Below, piece by piece: positions 36,101 through 49,700 of a stretch of DNA of 64,000 nucleotides. The DNA is taken from contig JABVXV010000022.1 in the NCBI GenBank assembly GCA_013365325.1, forward strand, positions 124,001 to 188,000, in the 5' to 3' direction. A program made the position numbers and the translations under genes. Position 1 is the stretch's first letter; each line of letters starts with the position of its first letter. The notes beneath the pieces were generated by a model, which saw only the letters and a program-made list of their open reading frames with translations, was not told the DNA's origin and did not search any database. Source of the stretch: Dipetalonema caudispina (taxonomy: Eukaryota; Nematoda; Chromadorea; Rhabditida; Onchocercidae).

Positions 36101-38059
36101 TACTGGAAACAAGAAGTTCAAACGAGGAAGGCCTTACTGATGCTTATTACAAGACTGAACTTCTGAAAGTGCGACATATGAAGAATGACGTGTCTATTAG
36201 ACGCGAATGACGTTCTACGTGGATTACGTTTGTGATCAGGATATACTAATTTGATACAAGGAATGTTAAGGAGAAGTACGACAGTAAAGCAATGTAGCCA
36301 ATAGTTCTACTTGCCTGATCCGCTAGTTCGGCTGGACCATATTTTTTAACAATTTTTGCAGCAGTTTCTTCCCAAATATGTGACCAGCTCATGTTCCTGA
36401 GCTTTGCTAAATCCAGTAACATTACGCCACTATTAAAGCCACGTCCCTGTAATCTTATTCTATTTAAAGTAATTCCTATAAATTTTAAAAGCTTTGTCAA
36501 ATAGTGATGTCAAAAATTAAGAAAATTTTGAAAATTAAAAGTTTAGTACTCGAAATCCTTCATTTACAAATAAATAGCTTTTTCTTCTGCTATCCGCGGT
36601 GTAAAACGTACCCATGCTGGCCAAACAATTCTTTGGGCTGTACTTGTATTGAATAAGTACCAGTCAGATAAATTTTCAACTAAACCAATAGCTTGCAAAT
36701 TCGTCATCTTCGAAAAAAATGACCATAGCTGGGCGATATCATCCATCACCAATGCATCCGTATCAAGTGCGATTACCTGGAGAATGTAGAATTTTTTTTT
36801 TTTTTTTTCATTTTAATCACTAAGATTATAAGAGTTGCTCACCTGCTCAGTGGATTTCACCGAATAAGACGGTAGTTTTCAGATTCATGCAGCAGACAAA
36901 CTGTACTGTTAAATTGATCAACTGATGAAAAATATTGACAAAGATATTGCCTGGTCTTGACCGGCCAACAAACGGTAATATTTTTCCTATCTTACATCAA
37001 TCTTTTGAAGGCAAGTGTTCAGTCTTGCTTTGATGCTACTTGGCTGCTACCATTATCATACTGCAATCTGAACACATGGAATTTTACGGAAGTCAGCTTC
37101 AAAAGTACCTCTTTTTTTCCGGTTTTAACAGAGAAAATTATGATCACATTCCTTTATAAACAACAGTATTAAGTTAAAATAATACTTTATCAATATCAGT
37201 AGGCAAAACGTCGTTTAAAATAAGCTTCAGAAAGCCGTATCTGCCTGAATAATGCCGACTCGGAATCCACGAGATGCGATCCAAATATTGCGAGGCGTTA
37301 TAAAATATCACTTTTACTGCAACATGCCCGTTATTAGAAGGTATTTTAACTATTCAGTCGAAATCACGGAAGTTTAATGAAATGTTCGGGAATCAAATTT
37401 ATAGAGATTGAAGGAAAATAAGCAATTACAGCTTCTCAGTAAACACACCAGCTGGCAATTGCCATGTCCTGAATAGCAATGATATAATTCTCTCGGTAAT
37501 ATCGTCCACAAGTAAATGCAAAACGAGCGCCTGTTGACGGTAACGGAGGATACTTTTGGTAAGTGTCGATAATGGATAACTCAACTGAACACCGCCACAC
37601 ACCACCAATGCCAAATGTAATACCTAAATTAGCTAATTAAGCTTGTTAAATTGATTCATTTTTCAACCAACGAGTAATTACAATGTTGAAAATAGAATCA
37701 ACCTGGCAATGTTGCGAGCGATAACCACTTCTATTTTCACCTCTCTCTCCATTTGTCGATGCCACATATTGTTGGAATAAATCAGTGTTCCTTTTATGTA
37801 TGCGTAAATGATATGATACTATAACAGTGTCATCAATATAAAAGAGCTTTCAAAAATGATTCTTTCAAATGTACCTATCAGTCAACCAGTCAATTTTGTT
37901 TACCCATTTATCAATCAAGCAATTCGTTCTTTTTCTTTCAAAGACAGAAACTTAAATAGCAAATAAACCTTCAGTAAAAGTCGACAAATAAAAGAGAACA
38001 ACCATGGCTACTACAGAAATCCATAAGTAGTAAGTATTCATGCGCCTTCTTTTCTTCAT
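33139..38059 (-). CDS. lge-1: LARGE-type bifunctional xylosyl/glucuronyltransferase
   Basis: Golgi type II enzyme; vertebrate LARGE builds the xylose-glucuronate polymer (matriglycan) on alpha-dystroglycan. Exons (high to low): 38059-37969, 37818-37703, 37623-37449, 37316-37186, 36776-36612, 36446-36315, 35916-35791, 35727-35590, 35231-35103, 34698-34495, 34412-34313, 34004-33766, 33677-33550, 33367-33139; 700 aa against 756 in human LARGE1. Start MKKRRR then helix [19 protein letters not shown], 6 bases after an AG suited to trans-splicing. Domain 1 has [19 protein letters not shown], the DTD motif at 176-178 ([10 protein letters not shown]), [11 protein letters not shown] and [13 protein letters not shown]. 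Domain 2 (GT49-like) has the DVD motif at 495-497 ([10 protein letters not shown]), [20 protein letters not shown], and the signature [17 protein letters not shown]. Both metal-binding motifs are kept. Intron 6 starts GC (CAG|GCAAGT). Confidence 0.95.
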
Positions 38060-41000
38060 ATCTTCCTGAAAATAAAATCTGACTACAAACTAATCATGAT
38101 TTGTCGTTGTATCTTTGAAAATTCTCAATGAAGGATAAAAATTTCATAAATTCCAACATATCAATTTGTCTAATGGAGAAAAATTATGGCAACATCAGAC
38201 ATCGAATTAATTAACTGAATCGCAACTAATAATTTAATCTAACACATTGTTCACTATATTTTCATGGATATAAAACTACAGAAAAAGCATTGATATTCAA
38301 TGGAATGAATAAATTTATGCATTGATGCTTGGACTTTTCTAGTTTGTACAATAATTGAAAAACAATTCGATGTCATAATATTTATCATCAAAACATTACT
38401 ATTCACAAAGAGGCTTGCAATATCAAAGTTACCCGACGACCAAAATGTCTAGGAAGTCGCTGATACAAGGCCACTTCTATACAAGTTGTATTTTGTGCCT
38501 TCTTAGTGTTTCTGGAATACTTCTTGCAATGACTTCTACATAATTACAAGGATTACGATAAGTCATACTCAACAGATGGAACCTAACTTTGAAAGGAACT
38601 TTTGTAATCTGTGGGTATGAATAAGCGAGATAATGATATCATCAGAACAGCAATTTTTAATTTAATCCATCACTCATTGTTTCTTTCTTCCACGATTCTG
38701 CACAAAGCAGAAGGGATAATTATTACCGTTTCCATTATTTATATTAGAGTTCATCGTTAAACAACGAACAGAATACATGTTGATAATTCATATAAAAGTT
38801 GTTTTTTCTTTTTTTTTTTTTTTAATCGGGTTCGTCACAGTACTAACTTGCAGTGCACTAATGTGTCTTCTACTGTATTGACCGATTAACAAACTGTTTT
38901 AATGAAGTATGAAATCAATAGTGTGACAAAGAATATGATGATAAGGTAACCTGATGATGTCTTATTTGTGGAATAAGAAGTAAAGCGTGAAAGGGAAATC
39001 CATCATACTGATTGTAATCAGAAGTGTGTAATTTGAAAGGTCACTTGATCTTTCTCCTACCTCATACGATTATTAAATTTAGCAATAGTTCTGCATAATT
39101 TGCTTATCCGTGAATGGTATTCGCTGTGGTTAAGAACATGAGGTCTAGTAAAAAATGTAGCAGAAAAACAATTTTTACTAAAAATTGAAATATTACTAGT
39201 AGAACAGGCATCAATACATCAACCGTTGATAATAACCTAATCCTATTTATTAATATCATTTATATGATGGACTACTACTCTCCCTCTCTCTCTTCCCTTT
39301 TATACTTTACTAATTGTTCTAAAAATAAATCAAACAGCAACAGGTTGCCTTACCATCACAATCTTCCTGTCTTCTGTTTTCGGCAATTTGCTTTTCGTAC
39401 CGAAAGCTTAGTAATACATATCGTAGTGTTGGAGGGATGAAAAGGACTGATTCATTTTTTTCTATTTTTTTTTTTTTTTTTTTGTTAATGAAAAGCTTGC
39501 GGGACGCTGTAGGTAGATAACGATGTTACGAATCATCCCTTATCGATAGTAATTTATGCACGAAAATGTGTACAACGATTCTCTTAGCCATTTATCAATT
39601 GAAACTAAAAATTCCTCCAATACTTATTTAGCTGATACTAGTAATTGTTTTCTTGAAAACTCCAAGATACAGATGGATGACGGACGAGAAATCATGAAGG
39701 ATTCTCAGATAGTTTCTGCTTGCAAAATTAAAAGCACTTTTTTTTAATGACAAAATCACTTTCAAGAAGGATGTTGGCATAAGTCATTTAGAATTTCAGC
39801 AGTTTTTTTTTCAATTCCATAAGCTAATTCTTTTTTGACCAAATTTTTTTACTATTTATTATATCAATCAACATATTCTCTTTCTAATATTACTGAATTT
39901 TTCAAGTAAGTACTACTTGTTTGTTAAATTCACCAATCATTCATTTGTCGATTTTTTTTTCCATTTGAAAAAATCCCGTTAATGAAAAAGCTTCCCAGGT
40001 AATGCCATCGAAAATATTTATTACTTGGTTGGATATTGAATAGAACACACCGGTAATATAGTGTCTGCTAACAAGGCCTAAATATTCCTCAATACGTCAC
40101 CGGGAAGATTGCTTGCCACAGGAGAATGCAGCAAGAGCTGCGATATATAAGATACAACCTGCTATCTTCTCGGATACTACTGAATTTTGTCCTCAGTTGA
40201 CATGAATACAAACATTAATTTGAACAGAAAGAACGTGACATATTTTAGTATGAATGAAATACTACTGAACTAAAAGTTTCCATTAGTTTCGAAAATTGCA
40301 GTATTAAGAATCAGTGAAAGGATCTGAGATAATAGTCTTAATACTCTGCGTTGGATACTCAAATCGATGAAAATTCAGCAAGCTTTCTGATTCTCTCACT
40401 ATACACTCAGACGTGAGAAGTGGGGAGTGGAATAAATGAACCCACTCATCTGACCAATTTCTCACTGAGTAAATGTAAATTTCACATGGACTTTATATGT
40501 CAGGAAATTGTGATGAATATGTCAGCCATTCGATGTATCAGAATGAATTGGCCATGCCGCTAGTGTTATTTCAACCAGTTGCATAATGCAGTAATGGCCT
40601 AATCTGTTCAGTGATCATTTTCCGGTAGTGACCGGTACTGACAGATCATCCTATAAAGATCAGCATGCAATGGATAAATATTGGAAAAAAAAAGGAAGAG
40701 GAAAGAGAGAAGAAATATCACACAAGGTCAAAAACATGCCTTATTATTATTCCATCATCCAGTAGCAAAAATGATCGACAGAGTGCGGAGGACGAAAAGC
40801 AGCAATAGTAGTAGTAGCAGGAGCAAAGAGAAAGGAAGCATGATGGGCATGAATGGGACAAGGACACTCCCACAACATCGAAATTCATTCATGGATTTAC
40901 CGATGACCCACAAATAAAGAGACAGTATGGATCGATCGTTGATGACAATGCTGCATCGATTTTTTAATGGTTCTGAAAATTCCATTCTTTTTTTAATGTG

Positions 41001-42406
41001 ATACTGAATGAGCAAATGACCAATTACGTCTTAATGTTATCGTCGCGTTTGCCTTTCGCTAACGATCTCGAAATAGACCATAAACTGTAGCTAATCAAAC
41101 AATCCAAATGATCAGATAGAATATTTACATTCTCTTTCAAATAATATTATGAAGCAGTGAGCAGTTCACTCCTTAAGCGTTTCCAACTATCATTTATCAC
41201 CGAAATACCATGTAGAAATACCTAAAGAATGTGAACTTTCTCATCAAAGACAGTTAACGCATTGTATATTTATAATACTTTACTACATGGAATCTAGTGC
41301 TGCAATGCTTTGTAACTTCCCAATTACTCAATTCTAATTTTGGTATATTGTACTTAAAGTAGATGAAAATGGCACTGTCCATGCTTTTTCTTAGAAAATT
41401 CTGCAAGAGTGTAGAAAAATACTGATTTGATTGATAAATGTATTCTCATCAGTACACTCATGGAATTGCTATCAAATAAGTGATTCGTAATGAATCATCG
41501 GGGAAGCAAAATTATCAAAATTCAGTAGAATAAATCATATAGAAGAATGGTATCAGGAAATACCTCAGCTGCTACAACATCTCATCTATTATTTTTCCGA
41601 ATGTTGCAAGTAATCGATGCATGAAGCTAAGTTTAGGTAAATTGTCCTTCAAAATCATTGGTAATTAGCACGTAGCAGTAGAGTTCATGCCTCACGAATT
41701 GTCATCACTAAACTTTAGTACTCACTATAGTATTATATGGATTAAGTTTACTGGGAAGAATGGCGATTTGGCATTGATACATATCAGTTGTTTGAATTCA
41801 ACTTACTTGTTCTTCGTGAAAGAAGCATTAGAGGACAGGACTACTGTTGAAGATATTAGTTGTACTGATTATTCTTCACAGTAGATTTGTTTATTCCAAC
41901 TGCGGGATGGACATTACTAAACATTGAACAAAAAGCTTTAATGTTTTATGCACTCAATACTAAAATTTAAGAAAAGTTGAGATTTTTAACGAATAATGAT
42001 AGCGATGCAGAAGGTGATGTCGTAACTTGTTTTGAAGATAATTAATAAGAGAGCAGTTTCAATCATCAGGAAAGATGATTTAACTTTTCACTTTTTAAAT
42101 TTAAACAATAGTTTGTTTAAATCAAAGATTTGATCGAATATCAGTGTCACCAATCAGTATTCCATACAAACTACCAGTTCCAACATCTTGTTGTTTTGTC
42201 TTCAGTTAGTTGGTTAACAGTGGAATCATTCCCATCAATCAGTAATATAAACACCAACGATAGTGGACAAAAACGGGTAATATTTCATTAGAATAGCCGT
42301 AAAACGGCACTGGAAATTCGCATGTATTCACAACAGCAACTCACCATTGTCGTCTTCTGCACTTACTGCTTTCCTAATTTTCTGCTCTCCCAAGAAGTAA
42401 CATCAG
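38060..42406. other. Divergent intergenic interval, no gene recognised
   Basis: Head-to-head region between LARGE (-) and the Cys-rich secreted gene (+). A+T-rich with T-runs near 38815 and 39465 and an AGC/AGT-rich patch near 40800-40830. Frames at 39556-39747 and 41687-41884 lack splice context and family resemblance. Confidence 0.55.
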
Positions 42407-43684
42407 ATGGACATTACTCTTCAAATAGCATTTATTATATGTGCCATACTGCTTGGCATTTCTGAAGCTCTTCCAAAAAAACCATATTACTGGAGTAAGT
42501 TTGTAATCATAATTTCCGTACAATCAACGACTGAAGTTACATTGCTTGAATATCTTTAGATTTTTTCAAAGATAATTTTATAAAGTCTAATCTTACAAGA
42601 TAATTTCTTGATATACAAAAATTGCTCATTACTCATTCCTATTAACAAAAAGACACTAACAAAAAATGTGATATTTCTGTTTTTTCTCTAATTTCTTCGT
42701 ATAATTTCTCAATAAAATCGCACTCATTAAGAAAATGAACCGAAAAAAAGAATAATTTTGTGAAAGAGAGAAATTTATGGTCAGTGTTCATTGAAATGAA
42801 AGATCCAACGGCAGCTGATATATAATTATTATTGAATTTTAGCAACTCGGAAACTGGAATGTCAATCTATAGCAGGACATCGAGTATCACGCTGTGCTTT
42901 ACATAATCCAGAATCGAAAACTGAACTGAATCCTTTATGTTACGAGGAAACTGATGAGGTTAGCAATTTTTATGAAACTAGATTTTACTGCTCAATTTAC
43001 TTAAAAAAAGAAGCTTTTAAAAATATATAACGAATTCCTTGATATTAAAGGAATGGAGCGATTTTTATCAGCTAAGGTATTTTTGATAAGCGATTTACTT
43101 CCGGATAATTTCATGGTAAGCACCGAATAGGAATGATACTTATTATCAGCTAATAAAGCAGTCTTCATTATACCGAAATGACCATACTTATATTATTCTG
43201 TCCTTAATAATTAATTAATTCATTAGATGTTTAAAAATTAATTAGAGAAGGAATGAAACGAAAATTTACTGCCGTATAATGTGCGAAGAATCAGACGATA
43301 CAACCGTACTGGCGAAAGTACCCACATGGAATCATGCTTGTAACATTTTCTACAATTACATGCTCGAAAGATTTCGTGAAGATTGGTAGGTTATTCATTA
43401 TTATTGTCATTGAAGGAATATTTCTATACACTTCTTCCATAAAATAATATTTTTTTAAAAATATATTCTTAATTTTCTATAACGAGAGGAAATTATCATG
43501 TTTGTGTTTTAGGTATTTGTGGCGTTCAGGAGATTGCCTCAATACAACGATAACATTCGAAGTACGATGTGGTTTTGCGCGTGATTCACGTCTGTTTTAT
43601 CGACAAAATCAAAAATTATTTGAATACGATGATTCAGAAGGTGAACAGAAACGAGCGAGAAATTGGCGAATTGCTTTTGCATAG
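42407..43684 (+). CDS. Small cysteine-rich secreted protein, unknown family
   Basis: Not recognised. Exons 42407-42494, 42843-42958, 43246-43385 and 43513-43684 join in matching phases (1, 0, 2) to 171 aa. Signal peptide MDITLQIAFIICAILLGISEA, then KKPYYW. The mature part has eight cysteines: KLECQS, SRCALHN, PLCYEE, IYCRIMCEE, NHACNIF, DCLN and EVRCGFARD, which suggests four disulphides. The tail is charged (YDDSEGEQKRAR). Introns have good GT/AG ends. The intact frame, even spacing of cysteines and secretion signal support a real gene, perhaps nematode-restricted. It stands alone, with no neighbour within 2.7 kb on either side. Function cannot be told from sequence. Confidence 0.8.
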
Positions 43685-46600
43685 ATGTTGCTTTTTTTTT
43701 TTTTTTTTTTTTTTTCATAGAAATGAACATATTAGATCTTCCTTAAAATTCAAAAGTTTATAAATCTTGAATTTTCAAGTAAAACGGAGAAATGATGGGA
43801 ATCAATATCTATTCGTTCTGTTGAAAATATCCTTCGATGTATTTCACATCGGAATTTGTAAAAAGAGAAGAGAAGTTTGTAAAGAAGTAAATTAAAGCAA
43901 TTGTGTCTGAAATTCGAACAATTATATTTCATACATTGTTCAATTATGCTAAAAATTTCATCTTGTGCACATTCACTAATAACAAACTTTAATGTTCATT
44001 AATAATTGTGTACTTAAAGCGTAAAGCTAGCTACTGAGCTCACATAAGTATCCACGTAATGTGTTTCTTATTGTTAACATTTCAATAAGCCAGACATGGC
44101 CCAAGTAGATCTCACTACTTACGCTTCTCCTTTGGTGATTTTTGTTTATTGTGATACTGGCATTATAACAGTTTTTTTGATTTTGATGCATTTACTATGT
44201 TACAGGAATAAATGCTGTATTGAAAATACTTAAAAAGAATTATGTGAAAGAATATCAAGTGATCCTGTGTATTTGAAACTTTTTATTTGCATAATTATAA
44301 TATAAAAAGAAAGAACGATGGGATTGATCGTTCAAGCATAGTTTGAATAATTATAATAAAAATATATAAAAATGAATTTCGTGTATTATTTCAAGAACCA
44401 ATCCAAGATCAAACTTTAGTGAAAAATACTTTCCCCAAAATTACTACCCACTGATTCCTTTGAAAAGGAACAAAATTTGTTGCTTCATATAATGTTTTCC
44501 GAATTCTACTGGATAAATTCCTTATTTCATACAGCGAAAGTAATGTTGTGAATGCAGTTTGCAATCGGTACTTCCGTAGCATTTTAAATTCTTGCATCGT
44601 AAACATAAACACCGTAACTACGACTCGAATCAAGTTCTTTACTTCAATATTTTTTGGCATGCACCATGAATAGAAATTAGTAGACAAATATATTTCATGT
44701 CTGAATTGTGTAAGCACAACTATTATATTCTTTTACAGAATTAGACTGCTGATAAGATACGGTGATCGCAGTTTTCGAATATCAACGAAAATGAACTGAG
44801 GTATACATAAAGTTCTTGAAAAAAGAAATGGGAAGTGGAAACACATAGAAATGAACGCGCTTTTTTTTTTCGAATAACATTTTATACAAAGTATTGTCAA
44901 ACAAATGAAATTTCAATTTTTATTTATTTATTTATTTTTTAAACAACTGAAAGTAAAGGAACAACAGGAAAAAGCTCGGATATTGAAATATTTTCTCACT
45001 TGACGAATGTTGCACAGTTCTAAATGATGTGAGTAAATTTTATTACATTGATGAAAACTCAAAATTTTAAAACTTGATAAATTTTTGAATCCAACCAAAA
45101 TTCAACCACCATCACCATCATTTACGGCTACGAACATATTATCAGTGGAAGAACCGGCAAGTTTTAAAGCACGTTACTTTACCGTACTGACCAGGATAAG
45201 AAGAAGTACCATTTCTGTCTACTATTTAACGATAGCATAACTGTACTGGACGTAGCTCGTCGATTTCCGAAGGACACTTGAATACAAGCCAACAAACATT
45301 GCATTGAATTCATCTAATTATAAGATTGCTGGTTGATTCGGCAGTTTGGCGGCTTTCAGCGGCGAGTCAAACATCCAGACCTATACTTCACCATGAATTT
45401 GACAGTCCTGCATTACACTGAACTTAACTTCAATCCATCAATCTTTACTATTCAGCACATTCATTTAATTATGACGTGAAGGAAATTGATATGAGAGTTG
45501 TAAATTCGTTGAGCCATTTCTGATTCTCTGATATTTGATCATTTTAAGACTATTCATTTTTTTTTTGCACAAGAAAAGTTGCAAATCGGCACATCTTTTT
45601 TGCTTTTTTTTTTCTTTTTTTGCATTAATGTGCGAGAAACAATGGAGTTACATGTTAGTTCAATAAATTTCTCCGGTACTTGGCCATTTTAAGATTGCGC
45701 TTCTCGGATACTAGACCAACAATTTGAAGTTTGGGAATAAAATTAGCTCTATTAGTTCTTTTACTCGTAAGGAAGCCTTTAACTTACTATTATTCTAGGA
45801 AAAGTATCGTGAACTTACTTCAATTTCTTGCTATAAAGAGAAGCCAATCAAACGAACATAGTTTGACATTTCATCATAAGGTTAATATTCATAATAAAAA
45901 CTTTCAGAATAAAGCTCCCTCCTTTTTTTCTTTGCTTACAAAAAATGTATCGTTGTAACTAAGCTGACCGATTAGTTCGTTAGTTTCAACAGCAAGTATT
46001 ATTTATGAAGCATTGGTGTATTGCAAATTTTGATAATGATCAGCCTGATCGGCAGAATTAACCTTAGCAATTCATATTCTACCATTATGATTCATAGTAC
46101 TGAATCATTTTACTTAATAGTATGGACATGTTTTCCCGTGTTTTTCAGTTTTTTTACACGATTTATTGTCCACTTTCCAATTTTTCAGCAATCGTTTATA
46201 ACACACTTTTCGTTTTAGCGATATATCATCCTCCTATTTGTTTGCTATCCAGTAACAAATTAAGCTGTTTGAGGAGAACAATATCGCCTTTTCCCATCTA
46301 TTTCTCCATTCCTTCTACGACATTCATTCTATAAACCTAAAATCTTTTCCCCCTCCCTCCTGAACTTATCCTAAACCACCACACCTGTCCAAGCTTCATC
46401 AATAAAATAATCTCACCCCTAGTGGAACCGCGTTTTCACAATGGCCCATGCAATTTGAGTGATGCGAGCGGATATCACTTACGTATAGATGCATACGTGT
46501 GGCCGTATTTAATTGAAGATTTGTTGCGCTGTCGTTAGCGTAAATTGATGGAGTTTGTAACGGACGGTTGGTAATGTTTGTTGGATTATATGGGGTTGTA

Positions 46601-46723
46601 CGTTTCTCTGATTACTTTCCAAGAAAGTGAGAAGAGATGTTTCTGTGGTAAACAGATGTGCAGGTATTGTATTTGTTTCGATAATGGAAGTTAAATACTG
46701 AAAGTTGAATGAATTGCAGGCAG
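43685..46723. other. Intergenic interval with a higher-GC patch of broken frames
   Basis: Mostly A+T-rich. AATAAA near 44207 may end the upstream transcript. A minus-strand frame at 44409-44717 (102 aa) has no clear splice context or family. At 45130-45460 the base composition rises and short protein-like frames are interrupted by stops and a frame change. Confidence 0.5.
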
Positions 46724-49700
46724 ATGTTAAGTTTAGTTGATTATGCTGGTAGTGATGACGAAGAAACTGGTGATTCACAAAATGAAGAGTGTATTTATGC
46801 GGAAGTAGTTTCAAATCCTATCAAACGTCTAATATCCACAAATAAGACCGGTCGGACGACAGATGGATTCTATAGACAAGAAGATGATGCTGTGATCGAG
46901 GACTATGATGATATTACAAATATTAGTAAGGCTTTTATTTATGGTATTTCGTCAACTTTCCCATTAACAAAGCATTTGTGTTAAGAATGTAATTTGTCAT
47001 TGCTCGTTTTGTACTGTTAGCTTGCTTCCATTAATTACTGTTCCGGAAAGTTCTTTCTAAAAATAATAGAGCTTTTTCATGGAGTACGTCGTTTTATTCC
47101 AAATATTATTGATCATTAGTTTAATTTTCATACCTTTAGAAGAGAGATCATCAATACTGACAAATTTGCCGCCTTCGATACCTTTGGAGGATAAGCGTGT
47201 ACAACAGGAAAAAGAACTGGACGATTTGGTGAAACGAAAAGACTGGGAACTAAAGCTAGCAAAGAAAGCTGAAAGAAAACGCAAACGTCAGTGTACACGC
47301 CATACGAAAAACCATAAACACAAACGTCATTGTATACGCCATACAAATAGTAATTCGAAAAACCATCATTCAAGGTTCTTTTCTGTAAATTGTTTCACGA
47401 TTTGTCTAGTGTTAGTTCTTCATATGATTTCCTCTGTATTTTAGACTGTGATATAGCTCAAATGATTTAAATCTGAATTTTAATTTAATGTGAACTTTTT
47501 GATATTCAACAGCACCTCACATAGAGTTTTTTCAATTTAAAAAAGGACTGTCTTTGTCATACATTAATTCTTTGCATGTTTTTAGTGAGAATCTCGCGGA
47601 TGACGGAATCAATGCAAAGAAATTGGTCGTTATACAAGCTTTTAGTGGATTAAAAGGCTTAGTTGATGATGAGAAGCAAAGGGAGTCTGATGAGGTAAAA
47701 TATACATGTTCAAAAACATTTTTGGCTTAACTTCTAGCGGTGTTGAATGGAAGAGTCAGCTGATTTTATGTACAAGCTGTCTTTCATACTTCAGGGAACC
47801 GTGACGGAGTTTGAAATTTTTTTTTGGTACTTTAATAAATTATAATGGTGTGTTTTTGAGGAACTGTCATCTGTGGCAGTGTGACAGTCACGTGCACCTT
47901 CATTATACTACTCTGTCTGATTTATTTTAATCTACCGGCTAAGTTCCCAACTGTTTAGTTCGTTCAGTTTTTGCAAGCCAACCTTTTTACGTCTTCTCGA
48001 AATGCTCCCAACTTCTCTTTTCCGCTTCACTATTATATAACTTACCCTCGCTGCTGTGCGATAATATCCGGGTGTTTTATAGCAGATGAGCCTTCTATCA
48101 GTAAGCGCTGTGTAACTTTGATTTTCGTGTTTATGCAGTTATCATTTTAATCTTCCAGCAACCGGGTCATTCGATGGTAGCTTCTTCATCAACTAATCTC
48201 CTCGCAGTTTTACCTGAACCGAAGAATGCTTCAAGAAATCCGAGAAACTTAAATCTTTTCATGCCCGGCAGCACACGTTCCGCAGGAAATGCTAAAATAC
48301 CTGAAGTTAGCAAATATCTTGCTTTTACTATGTTTTCCAATATTACAAATTGTTTCACCTGCATCTAATGGCCCTGTTTTTGATCTTATAGTGTCTGTTA
48401 ATAGGTTCTTCCTACCAAAGAAATTTCGAAAGAAACAAGATTTGCTGAAGAAGAATCTGATGATGCATCTGACGATGATCATGACTCAACAGATTTCTTT
48501 GGCCTCAAAGCAGTTGATGGTCCTCCTATGGTATCGAATATCACATCTGTCTCAGACATATCACGTGACAAAAAACTTGAACAGGTCTGGTTTAATTTGA
48601 ATTTAATGTTTCCGTATATGTTGTTCTGATGAATATTTAAATATGCATTTTCAAACTTGTTTATCTGTAATTGTTCGTGACTCTTCGATGCCATATCAAG
48701 TTGCATCATATGAAAGGAAGCAGTTGTTCGTAGTATTTATAATACGGTGAAGGTTTATAACTCAAGAACGTTGAATTTTCCTAATGTAATCTTAGAAAGA
48801 ATTCAAATTAATTTTAATTCCAAAATTAGGGTTAGTTACGAGCGTTGCTGTGAAAATATATTAGCCATCAAGCTTTTCAATCGAAATTGACTGATGCTAG
48901 TTTAGAAATTCACGATTTGACAATCCAACATCCTTAAACTTTAATTTTATTGCATCTATCTCCTGTTACCTAACACTTCTTATGAAATTCGCTTAACTTT
49001 AAGCAATATTGGTTTATTTGAAGAGTTTGGGGAATATGAAAAGTAAGTTTGATAATCATATGGAAGTTTTATAATCGTCCGGCTTATGAGCTTCCTTGTA
49101 GAATGTTAATTAGAATTGGAATATTCGGACTGATTCTGGTATTAATTCGTAAAACTTTTTGTATTGTTTGTAGTGAATATTTGAGTTATAGGGCGAACCA
49201 ACGGGTGATGTGAAAGTTGAAAGTAATATATCTGCTTTTGTTTCCCATCCAGAAATTACCGCTGAGTGTTGTGATACATCCACCTCCACTACCTTGTCTG
49301 GAGCTATTGATGACAGTGTAAGTTCCTGCGATCAATTTTCTTTATTTTACCTACATCTCTCAAACTGTTCCTTATGGTAATACAATGAATATAAAGTTCT
49401 GCGCATATAAATGTTGCATTTAATACTGCTGTCAGTATCATGAAACCTTAAATTAAACGTTTTTTAGCAAGCTTTATGTATGATCTATTCACGTGATGTT
49501 GCACATTTGGGCGGCACAGTTTCGAACGCTGCTCAGGCTGTGGAAAATATGGTTGATGTTAGTGTTGATAAGGTGAACCATTTTTTAAGTCGTCACCATT
49601 TAATTTTTAATATACAAATTTCTCATAATGAAAGCTTACACCGAGTTCTGCGATTATATAGAGTTTTTTTTAATATCCATGGTATGAGTTGATTTTTCAA

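Noticed and set aside
40681..41015. Lys/Arg- and Ser-rich frames near an AGC/AGT patch
   Set aside because: Low-complexity, no splice context and no partner exons.
44409..44717. Minus-strand 102-residue frame
   Set aside because: No acceptable splice context, no signal peptide or domain, and composition like the surrounding non-coding DNA.
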